From positions 1 to 64,000 of the forward strand of contig JAEZHY010000041.1 in assembly GCA_023416335.1 (NCBI GenBank): 64,000 nt of DNA, read 5' to 3'. This document shows, piece by piece, positions 35,561 through 45,047 of the stretch (the stretch's first letter is position 1; every line of letters begins with the position of its first letter). The DNA comes from Pseudomonadota bacterium (GTDB lineage Bacteria > Desulfobacterota > Syntrophobacteria > Syntrophobacterales > Syntrophobacteraceae). Both the position numbers and the translations under genes were made by a program. The notes under the pieces are model-generated. The model did not search any database. It was not told the origin of the DNA and worked only from the letters and a program-made list of their open reading frames with translations.

Positions 35561-36859
35561 TTATATGAGTCTGCCCCATTTTAGGGCATTCTTTTGTATG
35601 CTCATCTGAAATTTCGGCTGGATATACTCCTCCCCTTTTTCAGTAAAGGGGAGATTTACGAGCGAATAATTTTCGAGCGAGACGGTCAGTGCGGGGATGC
35701 GAGGGAGGATCAGCCTTCGCGGGACTGCCATCGAACCGATCAGAACCTTGATGCTTTCGAGAGCTTCGCTCAGTGGAAGAGTGACGGGGAACAGGGGAGA
35801 TTTTGCCGGTTGCGAGTCCGTATCCGGCTCCGGTTGAAAAACGGTCATGCTTCTCGAAAGCCTCAGAAACAGATTCGGATGGCTCTTGAATGCCGGAACC
35901 CAGAAATGGAGTTCGGCATCCTTATGGCTTCCCAGGACGGCCGGAGGCAGATTTGCCAGGCGGGTGAGGTCGGCAAAAGAGTCGAGAGGGAGCCCGGTGA
36001 CTTTTGCACGAAGGCGCCAGAAAGGCAGGCAAATGGAGGATTCTCCATCCATCGGCATGAAGGAGAAGTCGAGTGCCTTCATCCCTTCACTCCCGGCCTG
36101 CCACAAGGAATTGCAGTTGCGGCACATCAGAACGAGGCTGTCCCTGTCTCCTTCGAGGTCCCATCCGCACCGGGGGCAAAGTGTGGGCAAAAACGAAATG
36201 TGTCCGCCCAAATCGCTCCCGCTGCAGGTCGAGCGGCTGTCCGGCTGGAGGGCTTCGGGCGCTGCCAAGGCTGACTTCAAGGGCACGGGTATGAAAGAGG
36301 AGACAGGCTTTCGGAGAATCGCATCGAAGAGAGCGCCGTTGCGGGTGTAAACCGGCGTGTATATGAGGCTCACCACTTCGCCGATGAAGAAATCGTTGGA
36401 ATGTGCGTTGGCCTGTGCCTGACGCGCGGGCGGAACCGGTGAAACGGAATCGCCCAGGGCAAGCATCCTGAAGGAATGGGCCGGTTTGAGAAATGTACCC
36501 GGTATATCTGGTGCCGGGTAGCGCAGTTTCAGGACCTGCGGTCTCACTCCCAGCGAGGGCGGCATTCCAAGGGCTTTCGCGGCAAGAAGGCTGGAATCGA
36601 CTATCCTGCTCTCGATCTGCGAATTATCCAGCGTGAAGACGATTCCCTTCATACGCCAGTACGGAACGAAGATGAGCGGTTCCGCTATTTCCGCGGGAGG
36701 CGTGAGCAGGTAACGAAAATGATCCGTAACCGAGATGAAGAGCCGCACCCTGCAAAAGGAACACGAAAAAAGGCGGTCCGTCTCCGCCAGGAGCACCGGA
36801 GCGCCGCATTGAGGGCAGCTGTGCTCTATCTGCCAGTTTGAAGGGCTAGAGTTTATCAC
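35561..36859 (-). CDS. zinc-ribbon protein of unknown function, partner of the SPFH protein
   Basis: The 432-residue product starts from GTG. Residues 14-36 form one zinc ribbon (CPQCGAPV and CSFC) and another lies mid-protein (LCPRCGWD and CRNCNSLW). Between and after them are two similar beta-rich segments, each containing a line such as FVPYWRMKG or [10 protein letters not shown], which suggests internal duplication. No membrane anchor is seen. The gene overlaps the SPFH gene by 14 bp, so the two are translationally coupled. I do not recognise a named family. Confidence 0.75.
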   Translation of the reverse strand: MINSSPSNWQIEHSCPQCGAPVLLAETDRLFSCSFCRVRLFISVTDHFRYLLTPPAEIAEPLIFVPYWRMKGIVFTLDNSQIESRIVDSSLLAAKALGMPPSLGVRPQVLKLRYPAPDIPGTFLKPAHSFRMLALGDSVSPVPPARQAQANAHSNDFFIGEVVSLIYTPVYTRNGALFDAILRKPVSSFIPVPLKSALAAPEALQPDSRSTCSGSDLGGHISFLPTLCPRCGWDLEGDRDSLVLMCRNCNSLWQAGSEGMKALDFSFMPMDGESSICLPFWRLRAKVTGLPLDSFADLTRLANLPPAVLGSHKDAELHFWVPAFKSHPNLFLRLSRSMTVFQPEPDTDSQPAKSPLFPVTLPLSEALESIKVLIGSMAVPRRLILPRIPALTVSLENYSLVNLPFTEKGEEYIQPKFQMSIQKNALKWGRLI

Positions 36860-37961
36860 CGCACTTATTGCAATAATGAGAGTCCGGAAGGTTCTCGGTT
36901 CCGCAATGCGGGCATTTTACCGGCTGCTGTTGTTCCGTAGCGCGGATTCCGCACTTCGGGCAGAATTTTGCATTCGGCGGAAGCGCCGCATGGCATTGCG
37001 GGCACTGGTTGAAGATTACGAGGTGATGCCCGCAGAAAGGGCAGAATTTGGAATCTCTCGGCGTCGGTTTGCTGCATTCCGGGCAGACCGCCCCCTTGCA
37101 GTCGTGTCCCTCTTCCTGCCTGAGTGCAGCGGAAAAGATCCCGGGCATCATCATCGCCATGCCCATCCCAAGCCCGGCGCCGCCTTCGGAAGAGATCTCC
37201 GACGCTTTTTCGAGAGCCATTGCGGCCTTCATCTTTGCGAGGCGGTCCAAGTCGCCGAATACGGCAAGCCTGCTCTGGTCGTCGATTGCCTGCTGGACCT
37301 CCGGAGGAGGTGTGATCGAATTGATATAGATCTGAGCGAGCCCGATGCCGAAATGGCTGAAGTCCTCCTGGAGCCTTTCCTTCAGCTGGTCGCTCATTTC
37401 GTCGTACCTGCCGGGAAGGGAAAAAATAGTATCCAGGTTTTCGCCCATGTAGTCGTTGAAGCGGGAAACGACGACGCGGCTCAGGTACTCCTCGATTTCT
37501 TCGGTGCTGTAGATCCCCTGGGTGCCTATCAGGGTATTGATGAGGAGAACGGGCTGCAGCACCCGGAGGTTGAGAATGCCGAATGCGCGCAACCGTATAA
37601 GGCCGAGCCTCGAATCCTTGAACGCGACGGGATCGCGGGTCCCCCACTTGAGGTTCGGGAACTCCTTCATATTTACGAAATAGACTTCCGCCCTGAGAGG
37701 ACTCGTAAATCCCCAGGGAGCGCTGAGGAGCCTTGTCAGAATCGGGACATTCGCCGTGGTCAGGGTGTGCCTGCCGGGGCCGAAGACGTCGTAGGCCTTG
37801 CCGCCGTAGTAGAGAACCGCTGCCTGGCTTTCGCGCACGATGAGCTGAGCGCCCAGTTTGATATCTCCGGAACCCGATTCGGGAATCCTGTGGACCATCT
37901 CGCGGCCCGACTCGTCGAACCACTCGATTACCTCGAGAAAAATTGCGTTGTTTGCCGTCAT
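36846..37961 (-). CDS. SPFH/band-7 domain protein with C-terminal zinc ribbons (YdjI-like)
   Basis: This is a 371-residue product. Residues 1-240 are an SPFH domain of the virion-core/YdjI type ([52 protein letters not shown] start of the beta part). After a Gly/Met-rich link ([14 protein letters not shown]) come three or four C-x2-C pairs (CPECSKP, CPFCGHH, CPQCHA, CPKCGI, CPHCGTE, CNKCGDK) forming tandem zinc ribbons. In Bacillus such proteins cooperate with membrane-stress factors. Here it is co-translated with a second zinc-ribbon protein, suggesting a small complex. Confidence 0.85.
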   Translation of the reverse strand: MTANNAIFLEVIEWFDESGREMVHRIPESGSGDIKLGAQLIVRESQAAVLYYGGKAYDVFGPGRHTLTTANVPILTRLLSAPWGFTSPLRAEVYFVNMKEFPNLKWGTRDPVAFKDSRLGLIRLRAFGILNLRVLQPVLLINTLIGTQGIYSTEEIEEYLSRVVVSRFNDYMGENLDTIFSLPGRYDEMSDQLKERLQEDFSHFGIGLAQIYINSITPPPEVQQAIDDQSRLAVFGDLDRLAKMKAAMALEKASEISSEGGAGLGMGMAMMMPGIFSAALRQEEGHDCKGAVCPECSKPTPRDSKFCPFCGHHLVIFNQCPQCHAALPPNAKFCPKCGIRATEQQQPVKCPHCGTENLPDSHYCNKCGDKL

Positions 37962-38099
37962 TTTCCGCCTGCGCTCTTTTGGTTACAGGGATTCCCGGCT
38001 ATGGCCGCCGGATGTTGTGAAGGAGTGTTACGGATATTTTCGGAAGAAAGATTGGGGAGCTTTAGAGAATTTGACGGGTGTTAAGTCAACAAGGTTCGC

Positions 38100-38195
38100 T
38101 CGGGTCCGCCAGGGGAACCCCGCCCCGGAAGGCCAAATGGGTTCCGGAAGCTGTGGCTTCCAGGTCGGAGTTCCCGGGCCGAAGCCCGGGATGAA
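38100..38195. repeat. palindromic intergenic element related to family D
   Basis: The 352-base gap 37962-38313 holds nested palindromes, including GGAAGC-TGTG-GCTTCC and CCCGGGC-CGAA-GCCCGGG, with GGTTCCGG and GGAGTTCCC nearby. They resemble the AAGCTTCC/GGTTCCC modules of family D but with lower similarity. Nothing else in the gap is supported. Confidence 0.45.
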
Positions 38196-38313
38196 TCAAA
38201 TGCCGGCCAACTTTTCATTCCCAAAAGGCAAGCTTTTGCAGAGTTTCATTTCCCTGGTGCTTAAAGAATGCCTTTCTTGCCTGCAAGACTGCAGATTTTT
38301 CCCATGCCTCCGC

Positions 38314-39303
38314 TTAAGCGTATGCGGAGGTCATTCCCGAAGCAGCAAAATTCTGGATGAAGAAGGTGCCCGAGTTCTTCAGGTAGCTCTGTACCGCGGC
38401 GTTCAGGAGTTGTGTAAGAGTATCGTTGATGCTGTCCTCGGTCGATGCGGTCGACTGGGTGGAATCGCTTGAATCCGTACTGCTCGTCGATGAGGTTGCT
38501 GTCGATGAATCACTCGTGCCGGCAGCAGCGGTCGGCGGCGGTCCGGCGTGGTGCCCATGATGCGGCCGCTGTGCTTCCATTGCCGAGGAGAACTGACTTT
38601 CGGTCAGACCGCCGGTGTTGTCGGTATCGAGCTTGCTCCACAATGATGTTGCCTGTTCTTCGGTCATTTCCTCGGGACGATTCGATATGAACTCTTCCTT
38701 GCTTACAGAGCCGTCCCCGTTGGTGTCGATCTTGCTGAAAAGTTCGCTCAACCTGCTGGAAGCCTTGCTCGAATCGGTGCTGCCCGCCAGTTTGGCCGAA
38801 CCGGAATCGCTTCCGTCAATCCCTTCCGGAGGCGGTCCGGGAGGAGATCCCTGGGTTTTCATTGCCGAGGCGAACTGATCTTCGGTCAGGCTGCCGGTGT
38901 TGTCGGTATCGAGCTTGCTCCACGATGATGTTGCCTGTTCTTCGGTCATTTCCTCGGGACGATTCGATATGAACTCTTCCTTGCTTACAGAGCCGTCCCC
39001 GTTGGTGTCGATCTTGCTGAAAAGTTCCTGCTCCTTTCCCTCTGCTCGGCGGCTCTTCATGTCCTGGCTGAGTTTCGACAAGCCTGCTTCGAACTCAAGT
39101 TCACTGATGCCGCCGTCCCCATCGGAGTCGAGTTGGGAGATGAGGTTGCCTGCCTTGCTGTCTGAACCGCTTCCCAGTGCCGCAGTGATCTCGTCTTTGC
39201 CGATCTTCCCGTCCCCGCTCGTATCGAGCGTCTGGAACACCTTTTCCCGCATTTGAGAGACGTATGAACTCATCCCTCCCGATCCGGAAATTGCACTTAC
39301 CAT
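38314..39303 (-). CDS. EF-hand calcium-binding protein with six EF loops
   Basis: The 329-residue product has six canonical loops: DTSGDGKIGKDE, DSDGDGGISELE, two copies of DTNGDGSVSKEE, DTDNTGSLTEDQ and DTDNTGGLTESQ. Pro/Gly and Ser/Thr-rich linkers separate them, including HHGHHAGPPP. No standard signal peptide is seen; the N-terminus (MVSAISGSGGMSSYVSQM) resembles XopAW-like cytoplasmic or type-III-like calmodulin proteins. Loops 3-4 and 5-6 are a DNA-level duplication with a 282-base period. AAAGGAGACAGGCG precedes the ATG; 48 more upstream codons are open but unsupported. It probably buffers or senses Ca2+. Confidence 0.88.
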   Translation of the reverse strand: MVSAISGSGGMSSYVSQMREKVFQTLDTSGDGKIGKDEITAALGSGSDSKAGNLISQLDSDGDGGISELEFEAGLSKLSQDMKSRRAEGKEQELFSKIDTNGDGSVSKEEFISNRPEEMTEEQATSSWSKLDTDNTGSLTEDQFASAMKTQGSPPGPPPEGIDGSDSGSAKLAGSTDSSKASSRLSELFSKIDTNGDGSVSKEEFISNRPEEMTEEQATSLWSKLDTDNTGGLTESQFSSAMEAQRPHHGHHAGPPPTAAAGTSDSSTATSSTSSTDSSDSTQSTASTEDSINDTLTQLLNAAVQSYLKNSGTFFIQNFAASGMTSAYA

Positions 39304-39491
39304 CGCCTGTCTCCTTTCACTGAAAATGTATTTGATTCCAAACGCATCCACAGACGGTGCAGACAGGAAGCAATAACCGGTCTTGTCGGTCCTAAAGATA
39401 GCTAAAGACAGGGTAAAATTAGGCAAAGTCGGATTAGGGTATACCAAACCTGCCGATGGCAGGCAGGGGGGAAGGAATGGGTCCGGGCGGC

Positions 39492-40184
39492 TTATTCCTC
39501 GTTCGTGGGAATCAGCTTATAGCCGACGCCGTATATCGTGCTGATGATCTCCCTGCCCGGAAGATGTTGCGCTATCTTCTTCCGGAGATTTTTGACGTGC
39601 GAGTCGATTGTCCGGTCGTACCCTTCGAAATCGTATCCCTGGACCGTGTTGATCAGCTCGCTTCGGGAGAAGATACGGTTTGGATGGATCAGCAGGGTCT
39701 TGAGCAGATTATACTCGCACGGCGTCAGTTTCAGCTCGTTCCCGTTCACGAGCACCTGGTGGGTTTCCTGGACCATGCAGATTTCCCCGGCCGTGATCGT
39801 CTTCCCGCTCTGGGGAGCAGAAATCCTTCTCAGGACCGCGTTCACCCGCGCGACAACCTCCCTCGGGCTGAATGGCTTGCAGACATAGTCGTCGGCGCCC
39901 AGTTCAAGCCCCAGCAGCCGATCGATTTCTTCCACCCTGGCGGTGATCATGATGATGGGGACGTCGGAAAATCTCCTGACCTCCCGGCAGACATCCCACC
40001 CGTTCATTCCGGGAAGCATTATGTCCAGCAGAATCAGGGCCGGCATATTCTTCTTCACATAAGGGACCGCGAGGTCTCCCCGGTCGAGGCATTCGACCCG
40101 GTAGCCGTCCTTTAAGAGGTAATCCCTGAGAATTTCCGTTATCTTGACTTCGTCTTCAACTATTAGGAGTTCTTTGCCAACCAT
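39492..40184 (-). CDS. OmpR-family response regulator (BaeR-like)
   Basis: The 230-residue product has a receiver with Asp54 (ILLDIMLPGMNG) and a winged-helix DNA-binding domain (LTPCEYNLLKTLL, then RSELINTVQGYDFEGYDRTID). It pairs with the kinase gene 70 bases upstream. GGAGAAGCTG sets the start at 40184 and removes 13 extra N-terminal codons. Targets may include the neighbouring EF-hand gene downstream or the exported protein beyond the kinase. Confidence 0.93.
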   Translation of the reverse strand: MVGKELLIVEDEVKITEILRDYLLKDGYRVECLDRGDLAVPYVKKNMPALILLDIMLPGMNGWDVCREVRRFSDVPIIMITARVEEIDRLLGLELGADDYVCKPFSPREVVARVNAVLRRISAPQSGKTITAGEICMVQETHQVLVNGNELKLTPCEYNLLKTLLIHPNRIFSRSELINTVQGYDFEGYDRTIDSHVKNLRKKIAQHLPGREIISTIYGVGYKLIPTNEE

Positions 40185-40254
40185 CAGCTTCTCCAGGAAT
40201 GAGTGCCATGGAATTTTTTGCATCGCCGGGCGGAGTGGAGCAGGGTTTACAGAA

Positions 40255-41757
40255 TCAGCTCTTGGGGATGGGCAGTTCGATGCTGATCCTCAGTCCGCCT
40301 GCCGGTGAGTTCGATGCTTCGATTTTCCCGCCGAAACACTCCACGATGCTCTTGCATATAGCCAGGCCTAGTCCGCTTCCTCCCTGGGAGCGGCTCCGGG
40401 ACTTATCGACCCGGTAGAGACGGTCGAACAGTCGGTCGAGGGATTCCTCCGGCACACCGGGGCCGGAGTCTTCGAAGTCGATGCGGAAAAGACCGGCCGG
40501 GAATGAATGAGAAATCACCAGCAGTCCCGGTGCCGCGGCATACCGCAGTGTGTTTTCCAGCAGGTTGGAGTAGAGTTGCTTGAGCCGGAATTCGTCCGCA
40601 GGCAAGACACATTCCCCGCCGGTACCTTTGACCTCAACCCGAAGACCGCGCTGTTCGCATCGTATCTGGAAGGATCGCAGCGTCTCTTCCAGAATGTGAA
40701 CGGGGTTGACGGGCGTTTTCTCCAGCTCGAAATCGCTCGACTCGATCAGCGAGAGTTCGTGGAGGTCGTGAACGATCCTGCCTACATGCAGTACCTCGAA
40801 ATGAAGCGACTCCAGTGCTTCCGGAGTGACTTCCCTTACACCGTCCTGCATCGCTTCTATTTCTCCGCGAAGAATTGCGAGCGGGGTCCTCAATTCATGC
40901 GATATGTCCGCGATCCATTGACGCCTCATTTGTTCGTAGCGCCCGAGGGACTGGGCCATCGAATTGAAGTCGGCCGCGAGTTGTCCGAACTCATCGGGCG
41001 TGCCTATTTCGACTCGTGTTTCGAACCGTCGTGAGGTCAGCGCGTGTGTTCCCGCTGCCAGCTTCCGGACGGGTGCAAGAATATGCCTGGAGAGAACGAA
41101 TGTCAGGATTACCGCCAGCAGGAGCGCCACGCCTCCCACTACATAGAAGGTCTTCGACTGCGCCCTGATAAACTCCACGTCCAGGGGATGCATGGGCCGC
41201 TGGAACATCCTGATTCCGAGCCATGCTACAGGCTTGTTGTTCAGAAGTACCGGCTTGAGCCGGAGCCCCTCCGTCGATGGGGAATCGGTCCTGGTAATGG
41301 GATGCTTTTCGGCATCGAACAGCGAGATAAAGGGAGGACGGTGTGCAAGTCGAGGCCCCGGAGGCGGGCCATGGGGAGGCGGCACTCCGGGCATGGGCGG
41401 AGGCGGTTCCTGCCCGTCCGGCGGGGGAGGAGGCGGTGGAAAAACCGGCGCCTCTTCGATATGGCGGGGATGCCCCGGCCCAAACCACTTGAGCTGGAGC
41501 CAGTGGCCGGGATTTTCTCGGACGAAATCCCAGTTCCCGTTCCTCTGGTATTCCTGACTCAAGGTGAGAGCCAGTTCATCGAGCTTCTCCATTTCGACTT
41601 TGCCGACATATTCTTCAAAGTTGCGGACAGAGAAGTGCCTCCCTATCAGGAACATGCAGACGATTATTGCCAGGCTGTTCAACAGGAAGCCGAGGAAGAC
41701 TTTATGTCTGAATTTGAGATTCATGAGCCACCGTATCGCATTCATCCCGTCAAGCAT
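40255..41757 (-). CDS. membrane sensor histidine kinase with proline-rich periplasmic domain (BaeS-like)
   Basis: The 500-residue kinase has membrane helices at about 20-40 and 204-223, so residues 41-203 are periplasmic. That sensor contains a striking Pro/Gly segment at 107-136 (PPPPPPPDGQEPPPPMPG and PPHGPPPGPR). HAMP follows, then the HisKA box with His287 (ISHELRTPLAIL) and an HATPase domain (DSGPGVPEE, GGSGLGLAICKSI). It acts on the regulator just downstream. The stimulus is unknown; envelope or metal stress fits the class. The start could be ATG 41757 or the ATG four codons on. Confidence 0.92.
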   Translation of the reverse strand: MLDGMNAIRWLMNLKFRHKVFLGFLLNSLAIIVCMFLIGRHFSVRNFEEYVGKVEMEKLDELALTLSQEYQRNGNWDFVRENPGHWLQLKWFGPGHPRHIEEAPVFPPPPPPPDGQEPPPPMPGVPPPHGPPPGPRLAHRPPFISLFDAEKHPITRTDSPSTEGLRLKPVLLNNKPVAWLGIRMFQRPMHPLDVEFIRAQSKTFYVVGGVALLLAVILTFVLSRHILAPVRKLAAGTHALTSRRFETRVEIGTPDEFGQLAADFNSMAQSLGRYEQMRRQWIADISHELRTPLAILRGEIEAMQDGVREVTPEALESLHFEVLHVGRIVHDLHELSLIESSDFELEKTPVNPVHILEETLRSFQIRCEQRGLRVEVKGTGGECVLPADEFRLKQLYSNLLENTLRYAAAPGLLVISHSFPAGLFRIDFEDSGPGVPEESLDRLFDRLYRVDKSRSRSQGGSGLGLAICKSIVECFGGKIEASNSPAGGLRISIELPIPKS

Positions 41758-42328
41758 AATGCGGAAAATTTTTCCGCATGACTCGAGAACCTTTTCCCCA
41801 TAAGTGGCCTATCCGGGCCGGGAAGTCAATCTCCCGGACGTTCCCGAAGCCAATCTCCACATTCTTTACACATCTCCTTCATACTTTCTCCAGAATCGGT
41901 GTTTAAAATCGCACTCAACGATCAAGCAAGGGACCTCCCGCCAAACTTCTTCCTCGGCTTTGCCGTAATGACCCGGGTCCCTGGCCTGGCCGCCCGGGGG
42001 CGACAAATTCCGCCCCCGCTCAAATCGAGCAAGTCCCGGCGGGTCCGGGTAAGTTCCCGGGAAAGGAGGCACGAAGAGGGGGTTTTCAAGAGCGACGGGA
42101 TAGTTGCAGAAGGCAGCCGCTCCGTCGGGAGAAGGTGATTGAGGACCATGTTGAACGGTTTCCATCCGGAAATGCCAACAGTAATTCACCGGGGAGAGAC
42201 AGAACTTTCCGCAATGAGATGCGGGGATTTCGCAAGGGGGATAACACGAGAGGTTCTTGCGCTCCCCGTAGGGATGGGGTGATGGGGTCGTTTCCGGGTG
42301 GAAAAAGAACAATAAAGGAGAAGCGAAC
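41758..42328. other. 571-base gap without a supported gene
   Basis: This region separates the divergent kinase gene and the exported-protein gene. It must carry both promoters, but I see no strong -35/-10 pair or sigma-54 site. Open frames on both strands (around 41866-42330) have poor start sites and arginine- and proline-rich products typical of non-coding GC-rich DNA. A run of GGGTCC/GGACCC-like words around 41970-42060 hints at another repeat, without a second copy in the window. Confidence 0.4.
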
Positions 42329-42781
42329 ATGAAACGGAAAATTTTGGTCGGCCTTTTATCACTTGCATTTTTCGGCTTGGCCGCGGGAATCGCTTTTGCC
42401 GATGATACCTCTGAGACAACGCCGTTGCCGCCTTTTCGTCATTTCAATCCCAGGATGGGGCTCTCCGGCATCTGCGCGGACCTGCAGCACGTGTACGTGA
42501 TGGCCGGAGGCAAAGTTATGGAATACGATCTTGCAAGCCTGGCACTCCAAAAGACAATCGACCTGCCCGAACTCCTTCCTCCTTCGGGCGCTCCACCCAA
42601 AGCCCCGGAGTCCGACCGATTTCCACCGCCGCCGCATATGGGCGGACCCCATGGGCTTTGGGCAGACGAAAACTTCCTCTATGTTCTGGCCGGGCCGGTC
42701 ATGTATCGATACAGCACTCCCGACCTTGTACTCCACAACACGGTTGAATTACCCAGGCCTGAGTTGCCTCAGAACAACTAG
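42329..42781 (+). CDS. small exported proline-rich protein of unknown function
   Basis: The 150-residue product has a signal peptide (MKRKILVGLLSLAFFGLAAG, cleaved near AFA-DD). The mature part has two short similar segments, QHVYVMAGGKVMEYDLASL and NFLYVLAGPVMYRYSTPDL, which look like two beta-propeller-type blades, separated by a Pro-rich stretch (PPSGAPPKAPESDRFPPPP, then HMGGPHG). AAAGGAGAAGCG precedes the ATG. It lies between a sensor kinase with a similar Pro/His/Gly-rich sensor and a response-regulator gene, so it could be a periplasmic accessory of that signalling system. Confidence 0.78.
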   Translation: MKRKILVGLLSLAFFGLAAGIAFADDTSETTPLPPFRHFNPRMGLSGICADLQHVYVMAGGKVMEYDLASLALQKTIDLPELLPPSGAPPKAPESDRFPPPPHMGGPHGLWADENFLYVLAGPVMYRYSTPDLVLHNTVELPRPELPQNN

Positions 42782-42786
42782 AGTAG

Positions 42787-42825
42787 CTTCGGCATGGCGG
42801 CATGCCGTTTGCCGCCATGCCGAAG
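42787..42825 (+). terminator. strong 16-bp hairpin after the exported-protein gene
   Basis: CTTCGGCATGGCGGCA (42787-42802) pairs perfectly with TGCCGCCATGCCGAAG (42810-42825) across 7 bases. It starts 6 bases after the stop codon. No U-run follows, so it may be an mRNA 3-prime stabiliser or a partial terminator before the response regulator, not a full intrinsic terminator. Confidence 0.6.
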
Positions 42826-42886
42826 GGTGAGCCGGGGATGGACGGTTATCTGCGTCTTCAGGACTTCGATTTTGCAGGGGGACTAG

Positions 42887-43624
42887 ATGAGTCGTCTTCT
42901 AGTAATAGATGATGACCTTGAATTCTGTGAGTTGCTATCCGACTTTTTGAAAAATGAAGGTTTCGAGGTCGAAGTGATCCACGACGGCCGGGAGGGATTG
43001 CAGGAGGCTTCCCGGGCAGAGGGTGAGTACGATTTAATCCTGCTCGACATAATGCTTCCGGGAATGAACGGTTTTGAGATCTTACGGCACATACGTTCCA
43101 GGCTGAACACACCCGTTCTCATGCTGACCGCCCGCAACCAGGAAGTGGACCGCATTGTGGGGCTTGAGATCGGGGCTGATGATTTCCTCGTAAAACCGTT
43201 CAATCCGAGAGAACTGGTTGCGAGGGTCCGGGCGATTCTCCGCCGCACGAAACCTCAAAGCGACGGACGGTTCGAGGACATGCGGATGCCCGGAAAGATC
43301 GTACTGGGCGATATCGAACTGGACATGGGCACCCGGGTTGTGTACCGCGGCGGAAGACGAATCGAATTGACCGCCGTTGAGTTCAACTTTCTTGAAATGC
43401 TGCTCAAGGCCGCAGGATACATTGTAACGCGCGAACAACTGTCGAAAGGTATTCTCGGTCGTTCCCTGACGGCCTACGATCGAAGCCTCGACGTCCACGT
43501 GAGTAACCTGCGGAAAAAACTCGGCCATCAAATAAACGGAATTGATCGGATCAAGACGGTGCGGGGCATCGGCTATATCTATGCGGTGCCAATGATGAAC
43601 GTGCAGGAAGGTTCGATGCACTGA
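42887..43624 (+). CDS. orphan OmpR-family response regulator (CpxR-like)
   Basis: The 245-residue product has a receiver with Asp54 (ILLDIMLPGMNGFEIL) and a winged-helix output domain (LTAVEFNFLEMLLKAAG, then YDRSLDVHVSNLRKKLG, RIKTVRGIGYIY). No kinase gene follows; the next element is repeat DNA and a gene on the other strand. The kinase at 40255-41757, on the opposite strand 1.1 kb away, already has its own regulator, so this one may be cross-activated or have lost its kinase. The ATG has AGGGGG 6 bases upstream. Confidence 0.92.
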   Translation: MSRLLVIDDDLEFCELLSDFLKNEGFEVEVIHDGREGLQEASRAEGEYDLILLDIMLPGMNGFEILRHIRSRLNTPVLMLTARNQEVDRIVGLEIGADDFLVKPFNPRELVARVRAILRRTKPQSDGRFEDMRMPGKIVLGDIELDMGTRVVYRGGRRIELTAVEFNFLEMLLKAAGYIVTREQLSKGILGRSLTAYDRSLDVHVSNLRKKLGHQINGIDRIKTVRGIGYIYAVPMMNVQEGSMH

Positions 43625-43692
43625 ATTGGAGTCTTCCATGCGAAGGCACAGGGAAGAAATCTAATCAGTTATTATTGAGTTTCCCCCCCACA

Positions 43693-43870
43693 GGTTTCCA
43701 AGCTCCGACCTTGGGAACCAGCGGTGTATTTCCTTAAAGCAACAACGTTGCGGTGTAGAGTAGAGGAGTGAAGCGCGGTCCTGCGTTTTGAGTGCCCACC
43801 GCCCGGCAATCCCAATGAGCCCCGATCCGAGGGGATGGATGGTGGGCAAGATAGAACTTTGCCCTACACC
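43693..43870. repeat. family D and family C interspersed repeats
   Basis: Bases 43693-43750 are the best match to 20864-20922: GTTTCCAAGC/CCTTGGGAACC palindrome plus GCGGTGTATTTCCTTAAAGC. Bases 43790-43870 are a family C unit (GTGCCCACCGCCCGGCAAT, then GATGAGCCCCGAT-like sequence) close to 17855-17932. They occupy the 331-base gap between the convergent regulator and J-domain genes. Confidence 0.78.
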
Positions 43871-43955
43871 GCTCACCGTTTACTCTTATTGAAGTTTCAT
43901 AAGTGAGTTCTTAGGGGATTCGCGATTAACCCCGCCCCCGCTTGCCGAATGGCTT

Positions 43956-44759
43956 CTAGAAAGATCCCGGGCGGTTGGTCCCGAACCTGAAGTTATGGCT
44001 CTCCTGCCGTCTTAGAAAAGCCTGGATCTGGCTCTCGGACAACACTCTCTGATGCAGGAAATACTCCCCGATAGGCTTCTGGAGCCTCTTCTGCTGCCAC
44101 AATAAGATTTTGAGCTGGAAGGGCGTTATGATCTTGTTGTCGAGCAGCAGTTCTCCCAGGCGTTCTCCCGGATGTCGGTACCTGAGAAGGTTTGCTATCT
44201 GGTATTCCGTCAGCCAGCGCCACCTTTGGGCAATCTCCCCAATGCGGGGCCGTTGCCTGACCTGCCACACCAGAGCCTTGATCAGGATCTTCCACGGGAT
44301 CACGCCGGAATAATAGAGGAATTCTCCAAACCGGAGATGCCTGGACGGCACATCCTTCTGCCAGTAGAAATGGCTGGAGAACTCTTCGGTCCGACTCCTG
44401 AAGTTGTTGCCGGATGGCCGATACTGCTCCGCGCGGGATTGGCGATTGGGAGAGGTATATACGTTTTCGGGGTCGCGGGCAGGTTTGAACTCGAAACCCT
44501 TTTCCCTCGATTTCAGATAACTGCTCAATGTCTCATAAGCATTATTGACTGCAATGAAACGCTCGGAACACAACCTCTGATATTCGGGACCGCGGGACGC
44601 AAACCGGTCAGGATGCGTCTGTAAAGCCCTCCTGCGATATGCTGCCTTTATTTCCGGCTCCTGGAGGGACTGAAGCATTTCCCTGCAGTTCCTCCGATCG
44701 GAGGAAAAGAGCAACCCTAAAGCAGCAAAGACTTCCGCCTCATTCAGAAAAATATCCAT
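43956..44759 (-). CDS. J-domain protein of unknown partner
   Basis: The 267-residue product has an N-terminal J domain with the invariant HPD at 49-51 (YRRRALQTHPDRF), preceded by an unusually long first half of the domain. The remainder is basic and includes two related blocks (WLTEYQIANLLRYRHPGERLG and TPFQLKILLWQQKRLQKPIGE) that look like repeated helical units. It lacks the Gly/Phe and zinc domains of DnaJ, so it is a specialised co-chaperone recruiting DnaK to an unknown client. Confidence 0.85.
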   Translation of the reverse strand: MDIFLNEAEVFAALGLLFSSDRRNCREMLQSLQEPEIKAAYRRRALQTHPDRFASRGPEYQRLCSERFIAVNNAYETLSSYLKSREKGFEFKPARDPENVYTSPNRQSRAEQYRPSGNNFRSRTEEFSSHFYWQKDVPSRHLRFGEFLYYSGVIPWKILIKALVWQVRQRPRIGEIAQRWRWLTEYQIANLLRYRHPGERLGELLLDNKIITPFQLKILLWQQKRLQKPIGEYFLHQRVLSESQIQAFLRRQESHNFRFGTNRPGSF

Positions 44760-45047
44760 ATATCCCCGAAAGCGACAATATAGGCTGTATCCTTACCAGG
44801 ACTCACTTCACATCGACTGCAAGCGCTGCCGGAGCCAATATACCATCCAGTCCTGAAATCGCCAAATCATTCATTTCAGGAAAAGTCACACGTTTCTTTC
44901 GATCCGCACCGCAACCACTTGAATAACTAAATCGGAAAATTCATTCTCTGACGAAAACAAAAAATGAATGCAATCAGATAATTATCCTCGAATCGGAGGG
45001 TTTGTCCCGGCCTGGAGAGATCTGTGAGCGATCGGCTCTGTGGAATG

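Noticed and set aside
41866..42330. Open frames on both strands in the gap before the exported-protein gene
   Set aside because: Products are Arg/Pro-rich, overlapping on both strands, and lack start sites; typical GC-rich noise.
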